From: Liopterus haemorrhoidalis
Taxonomy: Eukaryota; Arthropoda; Insecta; Coleoptera; Dytiscidae
Length of the DNA stretch: 64,000 nucleotides
NCBI GenBank assembly: GCA_963971575.1
Contig: OZ020611.1
Location: 180,484,071 to 180,548,070 of the forward strand
Reading direction: 5' to 3'
Below, piece after piece: positions 36,178 to 47,099 of the stretch (positions are counted from its first letter, which is position 1; each line of letters opens with the position of its first letter). The translations under genes were made by a program, and so were the position numbers. The notes under the pieces were generated by a model that was given only the letters and a program-made list of their open reading frames with translations, was not told the DNA's origin and made no database searches.

Positions 36178-37323
36178 CTGGAAATTAAAAGAAATTAAAG
36201 TTAGTATATTTACTGAATTAGTTTGATTAAATAAATTATATTAGTATATTTATTGCAAGAGTCACCTTGGGAGTAGTATGCTAAAAAAAAAAATGGAAAG
36301 ATCCGTGCTGAAAATCAAACTAAAAGACAAAGTTAAGTTAACAATAATTAGAGAAAGAGTCGACTAAATAGATGTAGCGAAAAAATCGCAGACTCCCAGA
36401 TTCCTGACATCCCATGTGTAACGAATGGTTGCCAACTGAGCTTCGAATATTAATAAAAGATATAAAGATATTTACGGACTTGATGCGTCGGGAACTGTAG
36501 AGTGCTTTTTCCCATGAGATCAGATCAGCGACGTCATCGAATATGCGCCACACATTGGTTAGCGTTAACCATTTTCGAAGCTACAACCATACAAGCTTTA
36601 AAAATGGTTAACGTCGAACCTATATTTTGCAATTATTTCATTTAAAACTCTTTTTTACCTATGTTCCAATTTTACTAAGTAAAACTATAAAGTATTTAAT
36701 ATATTAAAGCGTTATACTAAAGAAAAATGCGTTCTTTTTATCTGTTATCACTTAAAAAACTATAAAAATCTAATAAATCATATAATACTTTAGTTAACAG
36801 TACTCCAATTTTTATTACACGTGAAATAACTTCCTTTATACCCATCACACATGGTTGACTTTTATTTCATAGTTAAAAAAACTCTACCGTGAAGTTCAAC
36901 TTGCGTTGGAAAAGAGACGAAAATTGAACATTTATGAGTTAATGAACGAAATTTTGCAACATATTATCTTCAAAAGATGTCAGCTTTGCTAAAATATGAC
37001 ATATTCTAAAGGTTAAATTACAGTAAAAAGGAAACGACTGAATTTTGAAACGCACCAAACCGCAATGTAATTTGATTGAGCATAATAAACGCATATTTTA
37101 CCTTACATTCTTTTTTTAAACAAGCTCTGATCATGTATACCGATTGGCATTTGTCTGATGTAATATGAATTGAATTTTGATTAGAAAAAATTCTTATATG
37201 GTAGAAAAAATCGGAATATTTTCTGAAAGATCTATAAAATCCGAAATATTTTTGAATTGTGTTCTAAAACATTTGGTGATATGCACTTATTTTGCAAGTT
37301 CAATGTTTAAAGCATATTTCATC
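36178..37323. other. Presumed Beat intron sequence
   Basis: Lies upstream of the Beat exon in gene orientation. It holds an imperfect inverted repeat at 36,556-36,620 (GGTTAGCGTTAACCATTTT and its near-complement) and no further exon that I recognise. Confidence 0.5.
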
Positions 37324-38235
37324 TTTTTTTTTTCCATAAGTTTTATTTAACGACGCTTCAACTACATGGTTTTTAGCGTCAGTATAAGTTTACAATAATT
37401 AGTTTATAATTACATCTCATTGGTTACATATTGTGTTTATAAATATTTGTTACAAAATGTTTATTATAAGTTATGAGTGGTTTTGGGTTTAAATGCTGCT
37501 GACTAGTTGGGCGTCTTTGATGAAGTTTATTATGTTAAGGGAATGTATTATGTTGTGTTTGGCTCTCAGATCTGTATATGTTCGGCATTCTAATATGAGG
37601 TGTTCTATAGTGAGGATTTCACAGCACTCATCGAAGATCTTCGCGTTATCTCCCTGCAGTGGATGCTCGTGTGTTAATTTTGTATGCCTTATTCGTAACC
37701 TTGCGAGGATGGTTTGTGTTCCTCTATCCGTATTTAGATTCCAAACTTGTATATCAGGTTTGATGGATCTTAATTTGTTATTTTTTATTGCTGTCCATTT
37801 GGCTTGTTGTGCTTTTTGTGAGTGCTGTGAAATGATCATGTGGATGTCTTCAATTGGGGTATATAGATTTAGTAATTGTGTAGGTGCGGTATTGTTAATG
37901 TAGTTATGTATGTCTTCGTTGCCTTCGATGCCCTTATGACTTGGAACCCATAAGAGTGTTATGTTGTGTTTATCATGTATAATAGTGTCGTGTATAAGGT
38001 GTTGAATTTGTTGCGTGTTTTTTTCGTTTTGTGTTGGGGTTTGTTATTTCCTTGAATGCACCCAGCGAATCGGTGCAGATAATATAGTTTGTCCTTTTCT
38101 TTGTATGTGAAAGCATCTTTAATGGCTTGGTGAATGCTTTCGATTTCTGCGGTCGTTACTGAGAATGTTGAGGGCAGACTGTAGCTCCTTTTATTGTCGT
38201 CTATTTTGAACCTTATTGTAATCTGGTCTTCCTTT
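37324..38235 (-). pseudogene. RNase H-bearing I-group retrotransposon with poly(A)
   Basis: On the minus strand, remnants of RNase H (IRFKIDDNKRSYSLPSTFSV, TTAEIESIHQAIKDAFTYK) precede an intact 116-residue frame (37,489-37,839). That frame reads GTQTILARLRIRHTKLTHEH, then the zinc-knuckle-like CCEILTIEHLILEC, ending FIKDAQLVSSI. The 3' untranslated part ends TTATGG plus ten A at 37,324, so the 3' end is intact. 5'-truncated within RNase H. Confidence 0.75.
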
Positions 38236-38990
38236 CATTTCATCTTAATGCGAGATTGTTCTCTATAACAATTAACTCAGCTACTGTATAATTTGCTGCC
38301 GGTCTCCGCGCCTCGCTTTGTATTTACCCATATAGAAGAGAGCTAGACAGTAATATAGATAACGTGTTAAGTTTATTGCAATCATATTTGTCCGAGCGAA
38401 AACAGATAGTAAAAATAGGAAAGAGGTATCTGCCGAAAAATTTATCAATGTTGGCGTATCACAGGACTCTATTTTGGAACCTCTTTTATTTATTTTATAC
38501 CTGAACGAACTTCCATCTATCTGTAATAACTCTAAATTATATATGTATGCCGACGAATTTGCAATCATAAATAACGCATGAAATGCTCAAACTTTGGTTA
38601 ATGAGACAATCAAAGATCTCAATTTAGTTGAAAATTGGTTTCGCGCAAAAATTTATTTTTAAACGTTGACCAAACTTTTTTTATTCATATTAACATATCC
38701 AATTATCAACTTAATTTTGATTTATTCATAAAGAGCGATAAAAGCTCCTTGTATTCTGTCAAGTCTATTAACATTTAGGAATAACAATAGACAGTAATCT
38801 CAAATGGTGCACTCACATTAATTTAATTGCAAAAAACTAACCTCCATCTGTTATGCAATGAGAAGAATAAAAACTCTTAGCCCTTTTTCTACTTTAAAAA
38901 TATATTATCATCCACAATTTTATAGCATCATATCATATGATATTACTATCTGGGGAGGTGTAAGCTATTCTTTAAGAATTTTTCAATTGC

Positions 38991-39984
38991 AATATATATA
39001 TATGTAAGGATCAGATCTAATTCTTGGACGTCCTTTGTAATATGTTACGTTAGTAACGATAACATAATGACATATATGTGACAGATTGTACATAGACGTA
39101 GTAATAAATGCTTATATGTGCTTGGATTTGTGTGTTTTAATTGATATTATCATAAAAAAAAACTTGGTAAAACTGTTTGACAAAATAAAAATAACAACTA
39201 CTATTATCTATCATTTGTCATCTGTCATCTGCCAATGCAAAATATAATCTTATCTAATACGATTCCATACGAGAAATATAATTAACAAAAACTGTTTGAA
39301 TTACTTTGTTATGTCTTTATCCAAAATTTCTAAATTATCAAGAACAAATTAGAAATACCATACCTCATTATTCTCTTATTATTTGGCGTCAAATTTCTAT
39401 ACCACCTTTAGCTTATTCTTTTTTAACCTTTGTAATGTTATCGGAAAATTTATTTGCATCTTATAGGATGTTTTCCTGCCCTTGCTATTAGATTTAACGT
39501 ACTTCATTCAAATTCATTCTAGAACATTTCAACTTCTACGCATCACTGTGACTCACCATAATATGGGTACGCAACGTTTAGGGTTAAATATTTTATTTTT
39601 ATAATTTAATTATAATATAGCACGTGTGTTTGGTATTTTAAAAACTCTTGTCAGCCAATTTTGACATTTATTTTGTCAACTGTCAATCTTCTGGCATTTC
39701 CACTTTTTTTCAATCATTTTCAAAATATTTTATGTATGGAACAACAAAAACTGGCCAAAATTAGTAGTAGGTGTAGAGATCCCACTTCTGATGATAGAAC
39801 GCTTTATAGCGTTTATGAAAATATCAATTAAAACACACCAATTCAGGCACATATCAGCATTTAATTACTACGTCTATGTACAATCTGTCACACATATGTC
39901 ATTATGTTATGGTTATTAACGTAACATATTACAAAGGACGTCCAAGAATTAGATCTGATCCTTACATATATATGTATATATATT
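38991..39984 (+). mobile_element. Penelope-like inverted-repeat element with hammerhead-like motif
   Basis: About 1 kb with long inverted ends of about 160 bp (38,991-39,155 and 39,817-39,984), roughly 93% alike, starting ATGTAAGGATCAGATCTAAT. A CTGATGA-hairpin-GAAA motif sits at the inner edge of the right repeat, exactly as in the element at 1,228-1,950. It interrupts a Jockey relic, which supports the boundaries. The interior has no RT and no long frame. A foldback DNA element is the alternative; no clear target duplication was defined because both edges are TA-rich. Confidence 0.55.
39788..39820 (+). ncRNA. Hammerhead-ribozyme-like core motif
   Basis: CTGATGA (39,788-39,794), TAG, a 6-bp hairpin AACGCT/AGCGTT (39,798-39,803, 39,808-39,813), TAT, GAAA (39,817-39,820). 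Both conserved core strands match the hammerhead consensus. Stem II has unpaired bases at its base, and stems I/III are not evident, so activity is uncertain. Confidence 0.4.
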
Positions 39985-40498
39985 AGAATTATGAGAAGCG
40001 TGCGCAGAAACTTTTCATGTAGAAATCTATTTCGAGAATTAAAAATTTTAACTTTCCCTTGTTTATATATGTATACAAAAATTTGATCTACGTAAAAAAT
40101 AATATAAATGAAAATATTAAATTGCAATCACTCGATTTAGGCTTCATTCACTAGTAATACCTACCCAAAAATTATCTACATTTGAGAACTCTCCTATGTG
40201 TAATCAAATATGCTTATTTAATAAACTAAGTTCTGATATTAAGCAGATTAAATCTATAACATTATTTTTAAATAAATTGAAATTATTCCTACTAGAGAAA
40301 GCATATTACTCGGTAGATGAATACATAAAAGATTCTGCTGCATAATTAAATACTGTCCTGGAATTGTACGAATTTAGGATATATCTTACTAATGTAACTT
40401 ATTGTAACTGTATAACTGTGTATCATATTATGTTTTTTCTTTGACATATCCTATGTCTGTGTGTACAGATCGACTGGAATAAAAGTATTATTATAATT

Positions 40499-41335
40499 AA
40501 CATCCGTGGCCTGTATGCGCTTGCTAGGGACTGTATTATTTAAATTAACCCGAATATAGACAGCGATTGATTAAACCTCTGCGAACTAGAAACTAAGTGT
40601 CACGTTGTCGAAGTTCATGCTATGACTTAAAAGTAATAGGTAATATTGACATTTATGTATTACAATTAGACTGTTTAGTTGATATAATAAAAAACATTTT
40701 TTTTATGTTTCTGCTCAAACATTGAGCAGTTAATATTGAATTTTCTAAATTTTCTCTTCATTGTACAGTTATCTTAAATTCATTATTTTATGTGTGTACC
40801 GAGAACTGGATTTTTATTTATTTTATATTATTATTCTAGCTTTTCATTACTGCGTGTATGCATACACACACTCCACAGTTTTATTAAGTATTTGTATGGC
40901 TTTCAACTTTTATGATACGTCATAGAAAATTTTATTGAAAATAAAAAACAAATAAAATTCAAATATAAATAATTATTTTGGCTATTTTATTTATTTTTTT
41001 ATATCAGATTGAGATCTTAATATATAATTTTCCCGTTATTGTTTAAGGTACCACTTTTTATACACGTATAGTTATAGTTAATATTGTTTATGAAAGGCCT
41101 ACCTTAGTACAAGATCCATCACAGGCTACTGCTTTAATGATCTAAATTTTGCGGTGCGCAGATTACCTGAATATTATTTCAAGTAAGCTTGTAGACACAA
41201 TTGTAGACACTTAACTTATTGACATCTAAATTTATAAAGTTAAACTAAAGATCAATAATGTAAAAATATATCATTTAGCCAGATAAATTAATAACCTGTT
41301 ATCAACGTATATATATATTGTATTAATTACTATAT
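40499..41335. other. AT-rich stretch without recognised feature
   Basis: No gene, repeat boundary or RNA gene recognised. Confidence 0.45.
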
Positions 41336-41998
41336 ACCGTATGACCTTTTTCGACTTGCAACATAGAGCTTTCTCATGTTAAATTTTCCATTGCATATTC
41401 TATCTCTACTATGAGACAAAAACTGTATTAATAAAAATTGTTCAGTATTTTAGTCCCAACACATTGTGCTTGATTTTGAATCAAAAAAATTCAATAACAT
41501 CGACTCCATAGACGATATAAAGCAAAACATAATTAATATTTTTAATAATATTCATCCGCGGACTATTGCACATGTAAAAGTAAATTTCCACAATAGTTTA
41601 GGTTTTTGTTTAGCTAATAATGGAAATTTATTTGAAAATATTAGGTGTACCGGAAAGTTTTTTGTGTATTTGGTATTATTAAAATAGAAAAAAATCGAAA
41701 GAAAAAAAATGCACTTTACTGAGTAAAATAGTTACCATTGTGATCTATGACACTCTGCCATATATCAGGAAGAGAAAATATTCCCGATTTATAAAATTGA
41801 TTTTTTGAAGGAAAAAATGTATATCTTTAAGTGTCTTGTTTCTTAAAAAGTGGTTCAGTTTCCGAAATAAGTGATAGTCGGAGGATGAAATGTCTGGTGA
41901 GTGTGTTAGAACCTTCCAATCAAGCTCGTAAATTTTTTCACGTGTCTTTTTAGGGTTTTGTAGGTATGACCAAAAAACCCTTATACCGTCATTTTGTC

Positions 41999-42000
<2 letters not shown>

Positions 42001-42080
<80 letters not shown>

Positions 42081-42138
42081 CCGTCTGTCCGTCTGTCCGT
42101 CTGTCCGTCCGTCCGTCCGTCCGTCCGTCCGTCCGTCC
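42001..42138 (+). repeat. (GTCT)n-(GTCC)n microsatellite
   Basis: 138 bp of pure tetranucleotide repeat: about 17 GTCT units, a zone alternating GTCT and GTCC, then GTCC units. The same position in the other HINE copies has only 3-5 units (13,967; 56,309; 9,500 inverse). Confidence 0.97.
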
Positions 42139-42599
42139 TAGCTAGGTAGGTAAACGGTTAAACCTAGTGAGTTGAAATTTGGCACGCTTATACAACTCTT
42201 TGACCCGCACATAGGAAAAATACTAAAACATCTAAAAAACATAACCCCCTAAAAATATAAACAAATATGTGCGTATCGAAAAAAAATTAATATTTTTTTA
42301 TAATTCTGAGTAGGGTATCAAATGAAAGCCCTTGGTACGTGGATTAACGATCAAATTTTTATTTTTGCAAAATAAATTATTTTTAAGCGAGTTTTGCCAA
42401 AATTGTGCAAAACATTTTTTGTCCCACACCCTGTAGCCCAGATGGTTTAAACTAAAAATCTGAAAAAATTCTAAGTAATGTACACTGGTGTGAGCCGGAA
42501 TAGTACAACAGGAATTATTGATCCGATTATGTTTTTGGAAAAAAACGCATTTTTTGTGATTTTTGGCTAATAATGTACACAAGTTATAGCTTTGTAACA

Positions 42600-42760
42600 C
42601 GCCACACTGGAACGTGTATGCTGGTGTAGTGGTTTTTGACGCTGGTTTTTCACCCAAGTAACTCGATCCGAAAGGGATCGAACCCTGCGAGAAGAGACAA
42701 TATTATTTTTTGTTTTTTTTTTTTTAATTTTTACATTGTTTAAATTATTTTTTAAATGTT
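42600..42760 (+). mobile_element. Possible tRNA-derived SINE inside HINE copy 3
   Basis: A-box-like GCTGGTGTAGTGG (about 42,619) and B-box-like GGATCGAACCC (about 42,675) at tRNA-like spacing, followed by a T-rich rather than A-rich stretch. Could be a SINE head or a coincidental match in the HINE body. Confidence 0.35.
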
Positions 42761-43853
42761 TCATTTAATTTTTAAAAGCGTAAATTTAATAACCAGTGGA
42801 AATTGTTTAAATTGTAATTTAATTCTGTTTCAATGTACACGAAATCAGATGGGTGGAACTTATAACAACCAATTGAAGTCATAGGCGCAATTTTTAAAAT
42901 TATTAATGAACCTTGTTATATAAAAAAAAAAAAAAAAATACTGCACATATTTAGAAACCTAAATAATGGTATTAGGCGTTCGAATTAAAATTAACAAAAA
43001 AAAATATTTTAATATAAAATTTGTTTTCGCATCCAAAATAATCATCATTCACTTACTAAATACCTGCAAAACCCTGAAATGTGTAAAAATTTACACTTCA
43101 CATCAATTTTTTTGATGAATGATGTCAGGCATTGTCGCCTTGAAGAACAACTCCTCTTCTATTCACAACTTCTGGCCGATTTCTGGTCAAGTTCTGATTC
43201 AGTCGATTTAATCGTTCACAGTAGAGATCAGAATTAACACTTTGCCCTGGTTTTAACATCTCATAATAAATTATTTCTTTATAGGGTCTTCCAAATCGAA
43301 GTTCATCATCCAAGCATAAATTTTCTGATTAAAATTTTTTAAATCACTGTTAATATGTGCGTACATTTAGTTTATCACCATAAACAGTGCAAATGTTTTA
43401 TGTAGCAACTGTAGAAGATTTTTTTTATGGTACTCATACAACATTGAACAGCATAAAAAATGTTTTGATGAAAATTCTTTCGCCATTTTAAAATGCAAGG
43501 ATTTAAAATGAAAGGAAAACAATAATTGGGTACTCAAGATTACAGAGTTTAATCAAAACGCAAAAGACGTCTGTTTTGTTAATTTATGCTTAGCCTGTAA
43601 ATAAATTTTGTGTGACATTTGTGCATGGCAACTGTTATTTTCAGATATAAATACAAAAAATATTGTGTGCCTTATTTTGAACAAATTGGGATTTTTTTTT
43701 ATTCAAAATTTGGTGCAATGTGTTTGGTCTAAAATACTGAACAATTTTTATAAATAAAGTTTTTGTCTAAAACTAATAGAAGAGATTGAATATGCAATGG
43801 AAAATTTAACATGGGAAAACTCTATGTTGCAGGTCGAAAATGGACATACGGTA

Positions 43854-44929
43854 TATCGTCAGCTGAAAATAGTAAGGTTGTATGTGACATTTTTTGTCAA
43901 ATGCACTTTTCAATACTATAGAGTTGTATGTCACGTAATCTACTTGTTCCAATAATTTCCATAAGATAGCATTACCGGTGTCGGAGAAAAAAGCAGAAAA
44001 CCATAGTTGTATGTCTTAAAAAATAAAAAACTTACAAAACATAGTTGTATGTTAAAACATACACCCTTGTATTTTAATTGTTTTTTTTTTTTTAATTCAC
44101 AATTTAAGTTTGTATGTTTGGCATACAACATCTTTTATGTTAAATATAAAACATCTTTTTCGGGCACCTGGGTTACAAAAAATATTAAAAAGAATAAAAC
44201 AAGGTCTTGAAGACTTGTTAAATATATTTAGAGACATTAAGGTTTCTACAAATAAAAATCCGTTACCAGAAAATAAGGTAATCGCTTTAAAATCTATGCT
44301 GGATTGGATGCCTACTATGGATAAATCTTATTATGAAACAATATTGCCAAGAAAGTAAATCTCAAGAAAATAATAAAAATACAATTTATTTCGTTTAATT
44401 TTTTTTATTTCGAATGTTTCAGTTTCAGTTCAAATTATCTTAATTTATCTTAATTTTTTGTAAGATTAATGTTTAATTTGTTATTATTTTGCAACCATAA
44501 TGTTTAATTTGTGTTATTTAATCAAATAAAAATTTAATACGTGACTAACATTTCTTTTACCTTTTCTGGTACCTTTTTAACAATTTTCAGAAACCTAAAA
44601 ACTGAAGCTTTACCTATAAACTGATTTTCCCCCCGATATTACTTTGAACTACAAAGCTGTATGTAACGTTAAGGTAATAAGTTTCGTGTTTTTCTTAATC
44701 ACAAAGTTGTATGTTCATTTTTTAAATTGTTAAAATGGTATTATTCAATTTTTTTTTTTTTTCAAAATAATGCCTTAATGACAATAACATATCAATATAT
44801 AGTTATTAAAAAAATTTCTTCCTTGTATTGTAACCTTATATTGGTTTTTTCCATGTCAAAATTTTTGAAGCTTGTTTTCTCAAATGTATACACTTCGACA
44901 TACAACCTTATTATTTTCAGCCGACGATA
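43854..44929. mobile_element. TIR element with subterminal GTTGTATGT repeats
   Basis: Ends TCGTCAGCTGAAAATAGTAA (about 43,856) and the inverse of TCGTCGGCTGAAAATAATAA (ending about 44,927), continuing GGTTGTATGT on both sides; about 32 bp with few mismatches and possible TA duplications. AGTTGTATGT-like words recur at least eight times near both ends (43,877; 43,921; 44,003; 44,043; 44,108; 44,655; 44,705; inverse at 44,900), as transposase-binding subterminal repeats do. A 44,150-44,340 frame (ILKRIKQGLEDLLNIFRDIK, ENKVIALKSMLDWMPTMDKS) is unrecognised. Confidence 0.6.
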
Positions 44930-45498
44930 ATGGGTGCGTTTTGTTGGTGGCTAGTTAGAAGTAGTAGAATTGATGCGCAAGAAACCGACAATTTTGATCG
45001 TATAGTAAACATGGAATGACATTTGCAAGGAGGTTAAGTCATATAGTTGTAGAACAAATAAAGAACATATTTCACCTAAATTGATAATCTAAATAATAAA
45101 TGCAGAATAAGAAAACTTTATATTTGAAGCAAATATTCTAGAACGTAATGTTTTAAAATGAGTAATTGAATTGTACATACATTTTAAGTTTAGATTTAAC
45201 AATACTATATTAAAATCATATATGTAGGTATATATTTATTTTAGGACACAAAATGAAAAAATACCTAAAAATAAAAATTATTTTGAAGCATTAATACCAA
45301 GATTTAATTCTAATACATTTAAAAACCAAATGAAAACAACTGCATTCAAATATTACTTTTCATCCCCACCACACTTATTAATTCCAGTCGTTCGACCTCA
45401 TCGAATGAGTAGAATGAATAAAATGAGAATACAGTCGCAACAAAACGCGTATTCTGGTTAAACCAAAACCTGAATTGGCACAACAAAACGCACCCATT
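44929..45498. mobile_element. MITE with perfect 18-bp inverted ends
   Basis: AATGGGTGCGTTTTGTTG at 44,929-44,946 is exactly complementary to 45,481-45,498. It abuts the right end of the previous element with no spacer. No target duplication was identified and the interior is non-coding. Confidence 0.6.
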
Positions 45499-46199
45499 GT
45501 AACGATCAGTGAACCCCTGAGGAGCAGGCAAATTGCGGAACACCGAAGTCATGCAGCTGGCAACCCAATTTTATGTACCGTCTTGAAATCAGAGATGTGG
45601 TTGAACAAACGAATAATTTTTTACAGTTAATTATATACAAGCTATAAATAAATATTGTGAAATAAATAGTGTTAAATAGATTTAATTAGACTTCCGTGTG
45701 TTTACGTTATTTTACAACCACTACCGGTTTTGAAGACTGGAAAAACGTTACAATATATTTGTTGTTATTAAGGCTTCGTTAGTATGACCAGATGAATGAA
45801 GCTTTTTATTATTTTGTTTAGCTAAACCCCTCTCAAATCGTTCCAAAATGAGCTCGCAACAACTTAAGAAAATTAAAATTCCATTTAGTTCCGCTTAACC
45901 GTTTGGAATAGCCTATAGGTGCAACCGTTTGACCACAATTTCGGTAGTCTGCACGTGGGAAAATAAATATTAAATAAAAAATTAATAGTCATCCACATTA
46001 CTGTAAAATTAATTATTTATGTATTCTTCATCCATATTTATAATAAAATGTTTTAACCAATCATCCTACTAAGGCCAAAAAAAGAAGAAGGAAAAACCAA
46101 TCATTCTTTTATAATCAAATGTCAAACGTCAAATAGATGCCAAATTCTTAATTATAATTTAATCTGTACCCATGGTAGAGATTAAATTTTATTAGAAGC
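45499..46199. other. No recognised feature
   Basis: AT-rich, without domain or repeat boundary. Confidence 0.4.
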
Positions 46200-46460
46200 A
46201 CAAAATACCAGACAACCTGAAAGAAGCCCTAAGCCCAGAAAATGAAAACAATTTATTAGACTACCTCAAAGAAGTAGATCTGTTCCGCAAAATTTAAATC
46301 CCAAATGTTCTATTATTTCAAAATTATCTATCTTAAATGTCTTATCATAAAATTGTAAATATGCTTCATTGTAAATATATGTCAATATTAATTCTTGTAA
46401 ATCAATGTAAATTACTGTAATTGTACCGGGGTGCTAATAACCACAGCACCCCAAAATATA
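46200..46460 (+). pseudogene. I-group retrotransposon 3' fragment with terminal hairpin
   Basis: IPDNLKEALSPENENNLLDY followed by LKEVDLFRKI and a stop is the terminal part of an I-group RNase H/zinc-knuckle protein. The 3' untranslated end contains an 8-bp hairpin GGGGTGCT/AGCACCCC (46,428-46,435; 46,445-46,452). Confidence 0.55.
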
Positions 46461-46589
46461 TCCTAAAAATTACTAGTAGTTAACAACTTAAGCCTGAATT
46501 AAGTACGCGGTGCAATAAAATCAAATTTTTAATTATTAGTTAAGAGTTAACTATGACCGGTGCAAACGGCCGTGAGACTTCGAAAACGC

Positions 46590-46920
46590 GAAAATATTAA
46601 CAATTATGTTTTTTTCTCGTGTTTTTGGTATATGAAATGGAAGCTCTAAAGAAGAACAAAATATGTTATTTTTGAATACGAAAAAGTATATATTCGTCAT
46701 TCGCCTCGATTTCCGCCATTAAAATGTTAAACAAAATTTTGTCTCCACCCCATTTCCTGTGGAGTTGGTTTAAAAATCTGTGTTTTAATGCAAATTAATG
46801 GTTGCCTCAGTTTCTAAGTTTCTATTACTGACCAAAATCTTCCTTGCTTCTTTGTATAGCCACAAAATTTATGTTTAAGGTTTTTTTTTTTCTCAATTTA
46901 CGACTTTCCTATCGCGTCGA
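46590..46920 (+). mobile_element. Probable worn HINE internal fragment
   Basis: GAAATGGAAGCTCTAAAG and CCTGTGGAGTTGGTTTAAAA followed by ATCTG follow the same order as in copies 2-4 of the HINE family. The ends are absent. Confidence 0.35.
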
Positions 46921-47099
46921 TGTCATAACCGTAACAGTATAACATAATAATTCATATTATATTAAAGCCCGTATCTCTTATTCTTCTCGAGGGCCAATTT
47001 GCGGAGAATAAGTGACATATACCTGTCTTAAATATTTTCTTGATGTAAAGGTTGCTGATAAACTTAAAAAAAAAAAAATAACAATAACTAAAAATAGAA

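Larger units (their letters stand above)
38340..40498 (+). pseudogene. Jockey-like RT relic, split by a Penelope-like element
   Basis: Plus strand: LSLLQSYLSERKQIVKIG, then after a frameshift VGVSQDSILEPLLFILYLNE and KLYMYADEFAIINNA, in which the YADD box has become YADE. It goes on with TIKDLNLVENWF and, in other frames, the thumb. Just before 38,990 it reads IWGGVSYSLRIFQLQ; after the insert it resumes at about 39,986 with the expected NYEKR-like segment (frame shifted). The C-terminal domain reads LSTFENSPMCNQICLFNKLS and FLLEKAYYSVDEYIKDSAA, ending at 40,344. The 3' untranslated part ends near 40,498. Confidence 0.75.
41940..43107 (+). mobile_element. HINE / mini-me-like copy 3, inserted in mariner
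   Basis: Left end CACGTGTCTTTTTAGGG then TTTTGTAGGTATGACC. The right end ATACCTGCAAAACCCTGAAA (43,060-43,079) is the inverse of the left AGGGTTTTGTAGGTAT, a subterminal inverted repeat. A terminal hairpin-like GTGTAAAAATTTACAC-CTTCACATC follows. AATTTTTT lies at both edges (41,932-41,939; 43,108 on). It interrupts a readable mariner, confirming the boundaries. It contains the (GTCY)n tract at 42,001-42,138. Helentron-derived HINE elements (DINE-1, mini-me) show the same plan. Non-coding. Confidence 0.7.
41644..43674 (-). pseudogene. mariner relic, split by a HINE
   Basis: Minus strand, 5' to 3': N-terminus MAKEFSSKHF and CSMLYEYHKKN near 43,480; a DDELRFGRP block; KEIIYYEMLKPGQSVNSDLY and NRRGVVLQGDNA (second catalytic Asp; 43,125-43,313); then, beyond the HINE insert, KIYELDWKVL, HSPDISSSDYHLFRKLNHFL (third Asp) and FSLPDIWQSVIDHNGNYF in broken frames. 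The 3' end GGTGTACCGGAAAG at 41,644 follows TA. The 5' end is probably the worn TACAAAAAATATTGTGTGCC near 43,673. The first catalytic Asp region is deleted. Confidence 0.7.
41336..43853. mobile_element. Transposon with long inverted repeats, hosting nested insertions
   Basis: 41,336-41,465 is inversely repeated at 43,700-43,853, about 130 bp each, starting after TA with CCGTATGACCTTTTTCGACT (right copy CCGTATGTCCATTTTCGACC). Next to the left arm is a plus-strand transposase-like C-terminal piece (41,466-41,640): NIINIFNNIHPRTIAHVKV, NFHNSLGFCLANNGNLFENI. Removing the nested mariner leaves about 490 bp, so this is a deletion derivative of a Tc1/mariner-superfamily element. Confidence 0.55.

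Noticed and set aside
37493..37903. Plus-strand 136-residue frame
   Set aside because: Shadow of the I-group C-terminal domain on the minus strand.
38281..38568. Minus-strand 95-residue frame
   Set aside because: The plus strand carries a recognisable Jockey RT, so this frame is its shadow.
42001..42138. CRISPR-like or satellite array
   Set aside because: A simple tetranucleotide microsatellite with no spacers.
42600..42760. Possible functional tRNA gene
   Set aside because: A- and B-box-like words only; no cloverleaf with acceptor pairing. Kept only as a possible SINE head.
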